A stretch of 64,000 bases of DNA from Aureimonas ureilytica DSM 18598 = NBRC 106430. GTDB taxonomy: Bacteria > Pseudomonadota > Alphaproteobacteria > Rhizobiales > Rhizobiaceae. Where the stretch lies: NCBI RefSeq assembly GCF_000382705.1, contig NZ_ARQE01000012.1, positions 1-64,000 on the forward strand. The letters are read 5' to 3'. Positions 24,819 through 35,767 of the stretch are shown one piece after another. Within the stretch, counting starts at the first letter, position 1. The number at the start of each line of letters is the position of its first letter. Under the pieces are notes generated by a model. That model was not told the origin of the DNA. It saw only the letters and a program-made list of their open reading frames with translations, and made no database searches. Made by a program: the position numbers and the translations under genes.

Positions 24819-26297
24819 GTGTCCAGCCAGATCATCCCCGTAGAGATCTTCGATTACATCGTCTTCGGCGGAAACGGCGACCTTGCCGAGCGCAAGCTCT
24901 TGCCGGCCCTCTACCATCGCGACCTCGACGGACAGATTCCGGCGGGCGCCCGCATCATCGGCGCCTCGCGCACCGCCCTGTCGGACGAGGACTATCGCGC
25001 CTTCGCGCAGAAGGCGCTGGACTCCTTCGTTCCGGCCGGCGACCTCACCCCGACCTCGGTCGAGCGCTTTCTCGCCCGCCTCCACTACCGGCAGGTGGAC
25101 GCACGCGGCGACGGCGGCTGGGCCGAGCTGAAGTCGCTCCTGGACGAAGCGGGCGACGACCGCATCCGCGCCTTCTACATGGCGGTCAGCCCCGCCCTGT
25201 TCTCCGACATCGCCTCGCGCATCAACACGCTGGGTCTGGCCAACGAGCGCACCCGCCTCGTGGTGGAGAAGCCGGTCGGCCGCGACCTCGAATCCGCCAA
25301 GCGCCTCAACGCGCTGATCGGCGAGCATTTCCGCGAAGACCAGGTCTTCCGCATCGACCATTATCTCGGCAAGGAAACCGTGCAGAACCTCATGGCTCTG
25401 CGCTTTGCCAACATGCTCTACGAGCCGCTCTGGAACTCGGCCTTCGTGGACCATGTGCAGATCACGGTGGCCGAGAGCGTCGGCCTCGAAGGGCGCGCGG
25501 GCTACTACAACACCGCCGGCGCCATGCGCGACATGGTGCAGAACCACATTCTGCAGCTCGTCTGCCTCGTGGCGCTGGAGCCGCCCTCCGCGATGGACGC
25601 CGACGCGCTGCGCGACGAGAAGCTGAAGATCCTGCGCTCGCTGAAGCGCATCGACGACAGCAATGTCGAGCATGTCACCGTGCGCGGCCAGTACCGCGCG
25701 GGCGCCTCCAACGGCGGCGCGGTGAAGGGCTATCTGGAAGACCTCGGCGAGCCGTCGAGCGACATCGAGACCTTCGTCGCCATCAAGGCCGAGATCAACA
25801 ACTGGCGCTGGGCTGGCGTGCCCTTCTACATCCGCACGGGCAAGCGCCTGTCGGAGCGCATGAGCGAGATCGTCGTCACCTTCCGCCCGATCCCGCATTC
25901 GATCTTCGAGGGCTCGGCCGGCCACGTCCAGCAGAACCAGCTCGTCATGCGCCTTCAGCCCGACGAGGGCGTGAAGCAGTGGCTGATGATCAAGGACCCG
26001 GGCCCCGGCGGCATGCGCCTGCGCCACGTTCCGCTGGACATGACCTTCGCCGAGAGCTTCCATGTCCGCAATCCGGACGCCTACGAGCGCCTGCTCATGG
26101 ACGTGATCCGGGGCAACCAGACCCTGTTCATGCGGCGCGACGAGGTCGAGGCCGCGTGGGAATGGGTCGATCCGATCCTGAAGGCCTGGGAAGGCCGGAG
26201 CATGAAGCCGCAGGGCTACACGTCCGGCACCTGGGGTCCGTCCTCCTCGATCGCCCTGATCGAGCGCGACGGGCGCACCTGGCACGAGCCGGATTGA
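24819..26297 (+). CDS. zwf: Glucose-6-phosphate 1-dehydrogenase
   Basis: A 492-residue NADP-dependent enzyme that oxidises glucose-6-phosphate to 6-phosphogluconolactone. Visible are the nucleotide-binding N-terminus FGGNGDLAERKLLPALY, the substrate motif RIDHYLGKE near residues 179-187 (with catalytic His in the family), and EKPVGRDLESAKRLN. Length is normal. The start is GTG at 24819. First gene of an Entner-Doudoroff operon zwf-pgl-edd, all on the plus strand with short gaps. A dyad operator candidate precedes it. Confidence 0.96.
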   Translation: MSSQIIPVEIFDYIVFGGNGDLAERKLLPALYHRDLDGQIPAGARIIGASRTALSDEDYRAFAQKALDSFVPAGDLTPTSVERFLARLHYRQVDARGDGGWAELKSLLDEAGDDRIRAFYMAVSPALFSDIASRINTLGLANERTRLVVEKPVGRDLESAKRLNALIGEHFREDQVFRIDHYLGKETVQNLMALRFANMLYEPLWNSAFVDHVQITVAESVGLEGRAGYYNTAGAMRDMVQNHILQLVCLVALEPPSAMDADALRDEKLKILRSLKRIDDSNVEHVTVRGQYRAGASNGGAVKGYLEDLGEPSSDIETFVAIKAEINNWRWAGVPFYIRTGKRLSERMSEIVVTFRPIPHSIFEGSAGHVQQNQLVMRLQPDEGVKQWLMIKDPGPGGMRLRHVPLDMTFAESFHVRNPDAYERLLMDVIRGNQTLFMRRDEVEAAWEWVDPILKAWEGRSMKPQGYTSGTWGPSSSIALIERDGRTWHEPD

Positions 26298-26305
26298 GGG
26301 CGGCC

Positions 26306-27007
26306 ATGAAGCTCAAGCGCCACGACTACGAAACCCGCGAAGCGCTCGCCGAAGCGCTCGCCGCCGGCGTCGCGGCGGTTCTGGGCGGCGGCATCGCGAC
26401 GCAAGGCTCGGCGGTTCTCGCCGTGTCCGGCGGCTCGACGCCCAAGCTCCTGTTCCGCCACCTGTCGGAGGCCGATATCGACTGGAGCCGCGTCACGGTT
26501 CTCCTGGTGGACGAGCGCTGGGTGCCCGAAAGCTCGGATCGCTCCAACGCCCGTCTCGTTCGCGAGAACCTGCTTCGCGGCCGCGCGGCGGCGGCGCATC
26601 TGGAGCCCTTCTACATCGAGGGGCTGGACGCGCTGGAAGCGGTGCCGGACCTCTCGAAGCATTTCGGCGGCCTGCCGCGCCCCTTCGACGCGGTGATCCT
26701 CGGCATGGGCACGGACGGCCACACGGCCTCCTTCTTTCCCGGCGGCGACAAGCTCGCCGAGGCGATCGACATGGGCTGCCCCAATGCGGTGCTCGCCATG
26801 CGGGCGCCCGGCGCCGGCGAGCCGCGCGTGACGCTGACCCTGCCCCGGCTTGCCGATGCGCGCTTCCTGGCGCTTCATATCGAGGGCGAGGACAAGCGCG
26901 CGGTTCTGGAACAGGCGCTGGCCGGTGGCCCCGCCGAGGAGATGCCGGTGCGCGCCGTGCTCGGCGCCCCGCGCGAGGAACCGCTCCAGGTCTTCTGGGC
27001 GCCCTGA
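26306..27007 (+). CDS. pgl: 6-phosphogluconolactonase
   Basis: A 233-residue cytosolic lactonase hydrolysing 6-phosphogluconolactone. Family motifs are [15 protein letters not shown] near residues 37-51, [12 protein letters not shown] (about 60-72) and [14 protein letters not shown] (about 133-146). It starts 8 bases after the zwf stop with ATG at 26306. Length is typical of the SugarP_isomerase-type DevB/Pgl family. Confidence 0.94.
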   Translation: MKLKRHDYETREALAEALAAGVAAVLGGGIATQGSAVLAVSGGSTPKLLFRHLSEADIDWSRVTVLLVDERWVPESSDRSNARLVRENLLRGRAAAAHLEPFYIEGLDALEAVPDLSKHFGGLPRPFDAVILGMGTDGHTASFFPGGDKLAEAIDMGCPNAVLAMRAPGAGEPRVTLTLPRLADARFLALHIEGEDKRAVLEQALAGGPAEEMPVRAVLGAPREEPLQVFWAP

Positions 27008-27104
27008 AGACCCCTGCCTTCCGCTTGGCGCGCCTCGCGCGCCGGGCCCGATCGACCGGTCCGGCGGCACGGCTCCGCCGGACAGAAGCCAACGAGGTGA
27101 CGTC

Positions 27105-28922
27105 ATGGCCGCCATTGCCCGCATCGAGGAGATCACGGCTCGCATCCGCGAGCGGTCCGCGCCGACGCGCGAGCCCTATCTCGCCCGCATCGCGGCCAAG
27201 GGCGCGGCCGGTCCGCGCCGCACGCGCCTTCATTGCGGCAATCTCGCCCATGGCTTCGCGGCCTGCGGGCCGACCGACAAGGCGCGGCTGACCGGCGACG
27301 AGACGCTCAATCTCGGCATCATCACCTCCTACAACGACATGCTCTCGGCCCATCAGCCCTACGAGACCTACCCCGAGCTGATCCGCCAGACGGCGCGCGA
27401 GATGGGCGCGACGGCGCAGGTGGCGGGCGGCGTTCCGGCCATGTGCGACGGCGTCACGCAGGGCCAGACCGGCATGGAACTGTCGCTCTTCTCGCGCGAC
27501 GTCATCGCCATGGCCGCGGCCGTCGGCCTCAGCCACGACATGTACGACGCGGCCGTCTATCTCGGCGTCTGCGACAAGATCGTGCCGGGCCTCGCCATCG
27601 CCGCCCTGACCTTCGGCCATCTGCCGGCGGTCTTCGTGCCGGCGGGGCCGATGACGACGGGCCTTCCCAACGACGAGAAGACGCGCATCCGCCAGCTCTA
27701 TGCCGAGGGCAAGGTCGGCCGCGACGCCCTGCTCGACGCCGAGTCCAAGAGCTATCACGGCCCGGGCACCTGCACCTTCTACGGCACGGCCAATTCCAAC
27801 CAGATGCTGATGGAGATCATGGGCCTGCACATGCCGGGCTCCTCCTTCGTCAATCCGGGCACGCCGCTGCGCGACGCCCTGACCCGCGAGGCGACCCGCC
27901 GCGCCCTGTCGATCACCGCGCTCGGCAACGAATACACGCCGGCCGGCCTCGTGGTGGACGAGCGGGCGGTGGTGAACGGCGTCATCGGCCTTCATGCGAC
28001 GGGCGGCTCCACCAACCACACGATGCATCTCGTGGCGATCGCGGCGGCGGCCGGCATCCAGCTCAGCTGGGCCGACATTTCGGAACTCTCCGACCTCACG
28101 CCGCTTCTCGCCCGCGTCTACCCGAACGGCTCGGCGGACGTGAACCATTTCCAGGCGGCGGGCGGCATGGGCTTCCTGATCCAGGAACTCCTGAAGCACG
28201 GGCTCCTGCACGACGACGTGCGCACCGCCTGGGGCACCGGGCTCGACGGCTACCGCGTCGAAGCGCGCCTCGGCGAGGACGGCCATTCGGTGATCCGCGT
28301 TCCCGCGCCCGCGCTCAGCCACGACCCCAAGGTCCTGACGACGCCCGAACAGCCCTTCGCCACCAATGGCGGCTTGAAGATGCTCGACGGCAACATGGGC
28401 AAGGCCGTCATCAAGGTCTCCGCCGTGAAGCCCGAGCGCCGCGTCGTGGAAGCGCCGGCCCGCGTGTTCCACGATCAGGACGACCTCCAGCGCGCCTTCA
28501 AGGCGGGCGAGCTGACGGGCGACTTCATCGCCGTCGTGCGCTTCCAGGGGCCGAAGTCGAACGGGATGCCCGAGCTTCACAAGCTCACGCCCTCGCTCGG
28601 CGTGCTTCAGGATCGCGGGCAGAAGGTCGCCCTCGTCACGGACGGGCGCATGTCCGGCGCTTCGGGCAAGATCCCGGCCGCCATCCACGTCACGCCCGAA
28701 GCGGCGGAAGGCGGGGTGATCGGCAAGATCCGCGACGGCGACATGATCCGTCTCGACGGCGAAACGGGCCGCCTCGAAATCCTCGTGGACGCCGACGAGC
28801 TTGGCGCGCGGCCGGTGGCGGAGGCCGATCTGTCGGCCAACGAATTCGGCCTCGGGCGCGAACTCTTCGCCGTGTTCCGCCGCGCCGTGGGCTCGGCCGA
28901 CCGGGGCGCCAGCGTCTTCTAG
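27105..28922 (+). CDS. edd: Phosphogluconate dehydratase (Entner-Doudoroff)
   Basis: A 605-residue iron-sulfur dehydratase of the IlvD/Edd family, making 2-keto-3-deoxy-6-phosphogluconate. Cluster ligands are consistent with [14 protein letters not shown] (Cys), [17 protein letters not shown] and [18 protein letters not shown]. The signature [20 protein letters not shown] is present near the C-terminus. It begins 97 bases after pgl. The aldolase gene eda is not in the window. Confidence 0.95.
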   Translation: MAAIARIEEITARIRERSAPTREPYLARIAAKGAAGPRRTRLHCGNLAHGFAACGPTDKARLTGDETLNLGIITSYNDMLSAHQPYETYPELIRQTAREMGATAQVAGGVPAMCDGVTQGQTGMELSLFSRDVIAMAAAVGLSHDMYDAAVYLGVCDKIVPGLAIAALTFGHLPAVFVPAGPMTTGLPNDEKTRIRQLYAEGKVGRDALLDAESKSYHGPGTCTFYGTANSNQMLMEIMGLHMPGSSFVNPGTPLRDALTREATRRALSITALGNEYTPAGLVVDERAVVNGVIGLHATGGSTNHTMHLVAIAAAAGIQLSWADISELSDLTPLLARVYPNGSADVNHFQAAGGMGFLIQELLKHGLLHDDVRTAWGTGLDGYRVEARLGEDGHSVIRVPAPALSHDPKVLTTPEQPFATNGGLKMLDGNMGKAVIKVSAVKPERRVVEAPARVFHDQDDLQRAFKAGELTGDFIAVVRFQGPKSNGMPELHKLTPSLGVLQDRGQKVALVTDGRMSGASGKIPAAIHVTPEAAEGGVIGKIRDGDMIRLDGETGRLEILVDADELGARPVAEADLSANEFGLGRELFAVFRRAVGSADRGASVF

Positions 28923-29129
28923 GCCGGCCCTCGGAGATCGGCGCGGGCGACGGCGCCATGCCGCCGCCCGATTTCCCCTTTGCGCCGGGATCGGCTAGAG
29001 CAGCGTCGGAACTATCCGACCGCCCGCGCAGGCGCGGCGGCGGATCGCCTTTTGCCCCAGAGGCGAAGGCGCTTCCGCGCACCGGCGAAACGGAGCCCTC
29101 GGCCCCGTTTCGAAGAAGGATTGGCTGTC

Positions 29130-31136
29130 ATGTCGCGTTCGTCCCGCCTCAAGCTTCCGCGCGGCTCGCTCCGCTCGTTCGGCATCGTGCATGACGTCCT
29201 CGTCGCGGCGCTCGCCATCACCCTGTCGCTGGCGCTGGCCTTCGACACCTACGCCCTCACCCATTCCTGGCAGATCTGGGCGATGATCGGCGGCTTCACG
29301 GCGCTCTCGGCCGCCATGTTCCCGCTCTTCTCGCTGAACAGCGGCGCCTGGCGCTACGCTTCGCTCCTCGACGTCGTGTCGATCGTGAAGGCGGCGACGG
29401 CGATCAACGTCGTGTTCCTGATCGCCAATTTCATCCTGTTCCGGGGCGACTACTTTCCGCGCTCGGCCTTCATCATGACCTGGTTCATCATGATCGTCGG
29501 CCTCGGCGGCCCGCGCCTCGCCTATCGGCTCTACAAGGAGCGCGGTCTGTCGGAGCGCTTCTTCGAGACCGGCGTCTCGCAGGCCCGCCCGCAGCACATC
29601 CTTCTCTATGGTTTCACGGACAATGCGGATCTCTTCATCCGCAACGCCCGCCGCTCCCATGCGAGCCCGCATATCGTCGGCCTTCTCGACCCGCTTTCCA
29701 AGAACCGCCGCCGCCAGATTCACGGGCTTCGGGTTCTCGGCTCGCTCAGCGACCTGCCCGATGTCGTGCAGCAGGCCGAGCATGGCGCGACGCCGATCAC
29801 CCAGCTCATCGTCACCCAGACCACGATCTCGCCGGCCGACCTGTCACGCGTCGTGGAAGCCGCCGCGCCCTTCCAGATCGCGGTGAAGCGCCTGCCCGAC
29901 ATCTCGCGCGCCGGCGGCGTCGACGCCGACAAGCCGATCGAGGCGCTGCCCGTCTCGCTGGAAGACCTTCTCGGCCGCAACGAGGTGGAACTCGACACGG
30001 CCGAGGTCGCGCGCCTCATTCGCGGGCGCTGCATCGCCGTGACGGGCGCGGGCGGCTCGATCGGCTCGGAGCTCGTCAACCAGATCGCCGCCTTCGAGCC
30101 GGGGCGCATGATCCTCGTCGATGCCAACGAGTTCAATCTCTACTCGATCGGCAAGCGGATGGAGGTGAACCATCCGACCGTCGAGGTGGTGGAGCGCATC
30201 GTGGACGTGCGGCAGGCGGGGCGCGTCGCGCGGCTTTTCGCCGAATGGCGGCCGGACGTGATCTTCCACGCCGCCGCGCTGAAACATGTGCCGATCGTCG
30301 AGGACAATCCGATCGAGGGCATCGAGACCAATCTCCTGGGCTCGCGCAACGTCGCCGACGCCGCGCTCAAGTGCGGCGCGGAAGCCTTCGTCATGGTCTC
30401 CACCGACAAGGCGGTGAACCCGACCAATGTCATGGGCGCGACCAAGCGCGCGGCGGAGGCCTATTGCCAGGCGCTCGACCTCGCGGGCTCGCCGACGCGC
30501 TTCATGACCGTGCGCTTTGGCAATGTCATGGGCTCGGCGGGCTCGGTGATTCCGCTGTTCCAAGCGCAGCTGGCGCGCGGCGGGCCGCTCACCGTGACCC
30601 ATCCCGACATCACACGCTTCTTCATGACGATCCCCGAAGCCTCGCGCCTCATTCTCCATGCCGCCGGCCACGGGCTCGGCGCGGGCGCAGCGGAAGGGCA
30701 GATCTTCGTTCTCGACATGGGCGAGCCGATCCGCATCGCCGAGTTGGCCGAACGGCTGATCCAGCTCGCGGGCCTGCGCCCCCATATCGACATTCCGATC
30801 GAGGTGACGGGCCTGCGCAAGGGCGAGAAGCTCTACGAGGAGCTGTTCGGCGAGGGCGAAACGCGCGAGAAGACCGGCCGCGCCGGCCTGCTGATCGCGC
30901 GCTCGCGCGTGTCCGACCTCGACCTCCTGCGCCAGCGCTTCGCCGAGGCCGAAGACGCCGTGCGCGAGGGCGACGCCTTGCGCGCGGTGGACGTGCTGCG
31001 CCGGATCGTGCCGGAATTCACCCCGCTCGGCGCGCTCGCCCGGCCAATGATCGAGGGCGAGGCGCTGCCGCGTCTGCCCCCTCCGCCCGCCGAGGACGGA
31101 TTGCAGGACCAGGGATCGGGGCCGGCGGCGAACTGA
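29130..31136 (+). CDS. UDP-GlcNAc 4,6-dehydratase-like polysaccharide protein (CapD/WbpM family)
   Basis: A 668-residue membrane-bound nucleotide-sugar dehydratase. Four membrane helices occupy residues about 20-130, then a CoA-binding-like Rossmann domain ([19 protein letters not shown]). The SDR catalytic domain starts with [11 protein letters not shown] near residue 305. The active site reads [17 protein letters not shown], with MxxxK replacing YxxxK as known for WbpM/CapD-type enzymes. It would make a 4-keto-6-deoxy sugar nucleotide for surface polysaccharide. It is monocistronic, opens the polysaccharide region, and converges with the ABC ATPase gene 30 bases downstream. Confidence 0.9.
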   Translation: MSRSSRLKLPRGSLRSFGIVHDVLVAALAITLSLALAFDTYALTHSWQIWAMIGGFTALSAAMFPLFSLNSGAWRYASLLDVVSIVKAATAINVVFLIANFILFRGDYFPRSAFIMTWFIMIVGLGGPRLAYRLYKERGLSERFFETGVSQARPQHILLYGFTDNADLFIRNARRSHASPHIVGLLDPLSKNRRRQIHGLRVLGSLSDLPDVVQQAEHGATPITQLIVTQTTISPADLSRVVEAAAPFQIAVKRLPDISRAGGVDADKPIEALPVSLEDLLGRNEVELDTAEVARLIRGRCIAVTGAGGSIGSELVNQIAAFEPGRMILVDANEFNLYSIGKRMEVNHPTVEVVERIVDVRQAGRVARLFAEWRPDVIFHAAALKHVPIVEDNPIEGIETNLLGSRNVADAALKCGAEAFVMVSTDKAVNPTNVMGATKRAAEAYCQALDLAGSPTRFMTVRFGNVMGSAGSVIPLFQAQLARGGPLTVTHPDITRFFMTIPEASRLILHAAGHGLGAGAAEGQIFVLDMGEPIRIAELAERLIQLAGLRPHIDIPIEVTGLRKGEKLYEELFGEGETREKTGRAGLLIARSRVSDLDLLRQRFAEAEDAVREGDALRAVDVLRRIVPEFTPLGALARPMIEGEALPRLPPPPAEDGLQDQGSGPAAN

Positions 31137-31166
31137 GCGCCGCCCTTCCCTCTCCCTGTCGCGCCG

Positions 31167-32276
<1,110 letters not shown>

Positions 32277-32319
32277 GGGATGGATTCCTTCTGAAAGCGA
32301 CGAAGCGGGACCATTGGGT

Positions 32320-33162
32320 TCATCCCTTCACCCCGCCGGCGGTGAGGCCGGAGATGATCTTGCGCTGGAAGATGAGGACGAGAACGATCAACGGCACGGT
32401 GACGACGACGGACGCCGCCATGATCGTGCCCCAGGGCGTTTCCTGCTCGGAGGCGCCCGAGAGAAGCGCGATGGCGACGGGCACGGTGCGCGTGTCGTTG
32501 TTGGCGACGAAGGTGAGCGCGAAGAGGAACTCGTTCCAGGCCGCGATGAAGGCCAGAAGCCCGGTCGTCACCAGCGCCGGCCACATGAGCGGCAGGAAGA
32601 CGCGGCGGATGATGGTGAAGGGCGAGGCCCCGTCCACGATCGCCGCCTCCTCGATCTCGACCGGCAGGTCGCGCATGAAGGTGGTGAGCACCCAGACCGT
32701 GAAGGGCAGCGTGAAGATCATATAGGCGAAGATCAGCGCGAAGAGCGTGTTGTAGAGGCCCATGGCGCGGATCATCTCGAACAGGCCGGCGAGAACCGCG
32801 ATCTGCGGAAACATCGACACGCCGAGAATGGTCATGAGCAGGAGGCCCCGTCCCTTGAACGGCACGCGCGACAGGGCATAGGCCGCCGTCACCGCCAGGA
32901 ACAGCGAGATCACCACCACCGAGACCGCGACGATCAGCGAGTTCAGGATGTTGCGCAGGAACGTGCCGGTCGACAGGACGCCCTCGTAATTGGCGAAGGT
33001 GACGGCGCGCGGCAGGTAGTCGATGCGGAAGAGATCGGTGCCGGTCTTCAGGCTGGTCAGGATCGCGTAGTAGAAGGGAAAGACCGAGAACAGGACGATG
33101 GCGACGACCAGCGCGTAGAAGCCGACGCGCCCGCCCAGGCGCTTGAGGGAATGGGCGCTCAT
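32320..33162 (-). CDS. Sugar ABC transporter permease, MalG-type
   Basis: A 280-residue inner-membrane permease with six helices. The EAA loop is [29 protein letters not shown] near residues 190-215. CUT1 family, the second permease of the operon. Its ATG at 33162 overlaps the stop of the first permease (ATGA), so only the C-terminal part of the long open frame from 34215 is real. Substrate is inferred to be an oligosaccharide such as trehalose or maltose. Confidence 0.93.
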   Translation of the reverse strand: MSAHSLKRLGGRVGFYALVVAIVLFSVFPFYYAILTSLKTGTDLFRIDYLPRAVTFANYEGVLSTGTFLRNILNSLIVAVSVVVISLFLAVTAAYALSRVPFKGRGLLLMTILGVSMFPQIAVLAGLFEMIRAMGLYNTLFALIFAYMIFTLPFTVWVLTTFMRDLPVEIEEAAIVDGASPFTIIRRVFLPLMWPALVTTGLLAFIAAWNEFLFALTFVANNDTRTVPVAIALLSGASEQETPWGTIMAASVVVTVPLIVLVLIFQRKIISGLTAGGVKG

Positions 33163-34157
33163 GTCCGGTTTCCTTCCAGATTGAGGCGGGCGGTCTTGAT
33201 GTAGAGCAGCGTGATCATCGCGATCACCAGGAACAGGAGTGTCGAGGCGGCCGACCCTTGCGCGAAATTGTCGAACTGGAAGAGGTTCTCCTGCGCATAG
33301 ACGCTCATCGTCTTGGTCTGCGTGTTGTTGGGCGTCAGCACGTAGATGAGGTCGAAGACGCGCAGCGCGTCGAGCGCGCGGAAGATCACCGCGACGAGGA
33401 TCGCCGGGCGGATCAGGGGCAGCGTCACCTTGAAGAAGACCTTCACCGGGTTCACGCCGTCGATCTTGGCGGCCTCGTAGACGTCGCCCGGCACCATCTG
33501 GAGGCCGGCGAGGATCAGGAGCGCCATGAAGGGCGTGGTCTTCCAGACGTCCACGATGATGACGGCGATCATCGCCGTGTCGGGCGAGGCCGTCCAGGCG
33601 ATGGGCGAGGAGATCAGTCCGAGATGCACCAGCATGTCGTTGAGGATGCCGAACTGGTCGTTCATCATCCAGGCCCACATCTTGGCCGAGACGATGGTCG
33701 GGATCGCCCAGGGGATGAGGACGGCGGCGCGCACGAAGGCACGGCCAGGGAAATTGGCGTTGAGAACGAGCGCGAAGACGAGGCCGAGCACCGTCTCGAT
33801 CGACACCGAGATCAGCGTGTAGCGAACCGTGTTCCAAACCGCCTGCCACCAGACCGGATCGACCAGGATGCCGAAGGCCTCGCCCTCGCCGCCGCCGTAA
33901 TCGACCCATTCGTAGTAGTTGCCGAAGCCGATGAACTTGGCGCCGGCGAGGTCGCTGAGCTTGGCGTCGGTCAGCGAGAAGCGGATCGTCTGAAGGAGCG
34001 GCCAGGCGGCGACCAGCGCCAGAACCAGGAGCATCGGCAGGAGGAAGATCCAGGCCGCGCGGCGGCGCTGCGCGGACAGGGCCGAGAGCCGCGCCGGCCG
34101 CGCATCGGCCTCGAAGGCCTTCTCGGTCGGAGGTGCGCCTATGGGTGCGTCGGTCAT
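33159..34157 (-). CDS. Sugar ABC transporter permease, MalF-type
   Basis: A 332-residue permease with a cytosolic N-terminus of about 35 residues and six or more helices. The EAA loop is DVYEAAKIDGVNPVKVFFKVTLPLIRPA. It pairs with the MalG-type permease. It lies 150 bases after the binding protein gene, with a hairpin between, and overlaps the downstream permease by ATGA. Confidence 0.92.
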   Translation of the reverse strand: MTDAPIGAPPTEKAFEADARPARLSALSAQRRRAAWIFLLPMLLVLALVAAWPLLQTIRFSLTDAKLSDLAGAKFIGFGNYYEWVDYGGGEGEAFGILVDPVWWQAVWNTVRYTLISVSIETVLGLVFALVLNANFPGRAFVRAAVLIPWAIPTIVSAKMWAWMMNDQFGILNDMLVHLGLISSPIAWTASPDTAMIAVIIVDVWKTTPFMALLILAGLQMVPGDVYEAAKIDGVNPVKVFFKVTLPLIRPAILVAVIFRALDALRVFDLIYVLTPNNTQTKTMSVYAQENLFQFDNFAQGSAASTLLFLVIAMITLLYIKTARLNLEGNRT

Positions 34158-34192
34158 CGCGGAAAGCGCCTCGCGAAAAAAGGGGAGCGGGC

Positions 34193-34225
34193 GCGGCGGA
34201 GCTGAGACAGGACACGCTCCGCCGC
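34193..34225 (-). terminator. Intercistronic hairpin between sugar-binding protein and permease genes
   Basis: A 10-bp stem (GCGGCGGAGC/GCTCCGCCGC) with a 13-nt loop. In the minus-strand transcript it is followed about 15 bases later by a run of six T (34176-34181 on the plus strand reads as A). The position after the binding-protein gene suits partial termination or message stabilisation. Confidence 0.45.
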
Positions 34226-34307
34226 CGAGGGGATCGGACGGGTCAGGCCATCGGCCCGATCCGCAACCGGGGATCGGGACGAGGCGCCGGGAGGGCTTCG
34301 GCGCGGC

Positions 34308-35573
34308 TTACCAGGCGTTGCGCTTCAGGCGGCGAAGCTGGCGCTCCAGATCCTCGAGATTGGCGGCGGCTGTCCCCTGTCCCGCGAGCGTCTTGTTGGC
34401 CGCCGTCCAGAACTGCTGCGAGACCTCGTTGTATTTCGCCTTGGTCGGAGCCGAGGGGCGCGGCGTCGCGTTCTCGAACACCTCCTTCCACTTGGCGACG
34501 AGCGGCTGCTTCTCCTTGATCTCCGGGTCGTCGTAGAGCGCGGGGATGGTCGGCAGGCGGGCGGTGCCGAGCGCGCGAGACTTCTGCGACTCGGCCGAGG
34601 TCAGGAACTTCACCAGCTCGATCGCGGCGTCCTTGTTCTCGGAAAACTGCGAGATGGCGAGGTTCCAGCCGCCGAGGCAGGCGGCCGACTTGCCGCTGTC
34701 GCCGGCCGGAAGCGGCACGGCGTCGAACTTGCCCTTGACCGGCGAATCGTCGGACTGGCTGAGCGGATAGGCATAGGGCCAGTTGCGCATGAACACGGCA
34801 TTGCCGGTCTGCCAGACGCCGCGCGATTCCTCTTCCATGTAGCCGAGCACGCCCTGCGGCGCGATCGTGCCGACCCAGGACTTGGCGAGGTCGAGCGCTT
34901 CGGCGGCCTTCGGGTTGTTGATGGTGATCTCGCCTTCCGGCGAGACGATCTGCCCGCCGCCATTGGAGGCGACCCATTCCAGCGCGTCGCAGGTCAGGCC
35001 CTCATAGGCCGCGCCCTGGAACACGAAGCCGTTGAGCTGCGCATTGCCGGCCTGCCGCTCGCCGTCCTGGATCAGCTTGGCGGTTTCGGTCAGCTCCTTC
35101 CAGGTCTCGGGAATCTCGCGGCCGTATTTCTCGAGAAGATCCTTGCGGTAGTAGAGCGCCGGCGCATCGCCGAAGAGCGGCATGGCGACGAGCTTGCCGT
35201 CTACGGTCTGCGACTGGATCACGGCGGGCAGGTGCTGGCCGACCACGTCCTTCATCGCGTCGGTCAGATCGACGAGATTGGCGGCGAGCTGCGGCGCCCA
35301 GATGACGTCCGTGCGGTAGACGTCGACATCCTTGTTGCCGGCCGAAAGCCAGAGCCGGTACTGGCCGAACTGGTCGGTGGTCGAGGCGGGCATGGTGACG
35401 ATGCGCACCGTGTGGCCGGTCGCCTTCTGGAAGGCGTCGAGCTGACCGCGCATCTCGTCCACGTCCCGGCCGATCGAGCCGAGCGCGATTGCCAGATCCG
35501 CGGCCGAGGCCGTGCCACTCAACAGCGAAACGCCCAATGCGAGCGAGCCGACCCATGTCGCCAAAGATGCCAT
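34308..35573 (-). CDS. Sugar ABC transporter substrate-binding protein (ThuE-like)
   Basis: A 421-residue periplasmic binding protein. A signal peptide is cleaved after about residue 24 (LSGTASA|ADLAIALG). Characteristic segments are VRIVTMPASTTDQFGQYRLWLSAGNKDVDVYRTDVIWAPQLA and LFGDAPALYYRKDLLEKYG. These recall the ThuE/MalE branch of CUT1 binding proteins. It leads the operon with two permeases and an ATPase. Trehalose, maltose or a related disaccharide is a reasonable guess, not shown. An inverted repeat operator candidate lies about 90 bases upstream. Confidence 0.9.
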   Translation of the reverse strand: MASLATWVGSLALGVSLLSGTASAADLAIALGSIGRDVDEMRGQLDAFQKATGHTVRIVTMPASTTDQFGQYRLWLSAGNKDVDVYRTDVIWAPQLAANLVDLTDAMKDVVGQHLPAVIQSQTVDGKLVAMPLFGDAPALYYRKDLLEKYGREIPETWKELTETAKLIQDGERQAGNAQLNGFVFQGAAYEGLTCDALEWVASNGGGQIVSPEGEITINNPKAAEALDLAKSWVGTIAPQGVLGYMEEESRGVWQTGNAVFMRNWPYAYPLSQSDDSPVKGKFDAVPLPAGDSGKSAACLGGWNLAISQFSENKDAAIELVKFLTSAESQKSRALGTARLPTIPALYDDPEIKEKQPLVAKWKEVFENATPRPSAPTKAKYNEVSQQFWTAANKTLAGQGTAAANLEDLERQLRRLKRNAW

Positions 35574-35663
35574 TCGACTGTCTCCCCCCTTGAGCGGGAC
35601 CGACCGAACGGAAAAGGTCCGATCCCGCGATCACGCTCTGACGCGCCGCCTTTCCGGCGGCTT

Positions 35664-35679
35664 CTTTCCCAAGGGAAAG
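35664..35679 (-). promoter_or_regulatory. Inverted repeat upstream of the sugar transporter operon
   Basis: CTTTCCC-AA-GGGAAAG is a perfect 7+7 inverted repeat 91 bases before the binding-protein start. It could be an operator for a sugar-responsive regulator. A smaller GCCGCC/GGCGGC hairpin (35646-35661), next to it, may end the upstream Wzz-like transcript. Neither has a known consensus. Confidence 0.4.
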
Positions 35680-35767
35680 CTAGCACGCACAACACGCGAG
35701 GGAAGAGAGCGACCGCGAGTTCTTAACGGCAAGTTGAAACTCGGGGCGAAACGACGTCGAAAGAGTG

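Noticed and set aside
26493-28688. 731-codon minus-strand open frame opposite pgl and edd
   Set aside because: Antisense shadow of two certain enzymes; its sequence is a basic, His/Arg-rich artefact.
33163-34215. N-terminal half of a 631-codon frame across the sugar permease pair
   Set aside because: Antiparallel reading aside, this part is out of frame with the MalF-type permease; only the second permease from 33162 is real.
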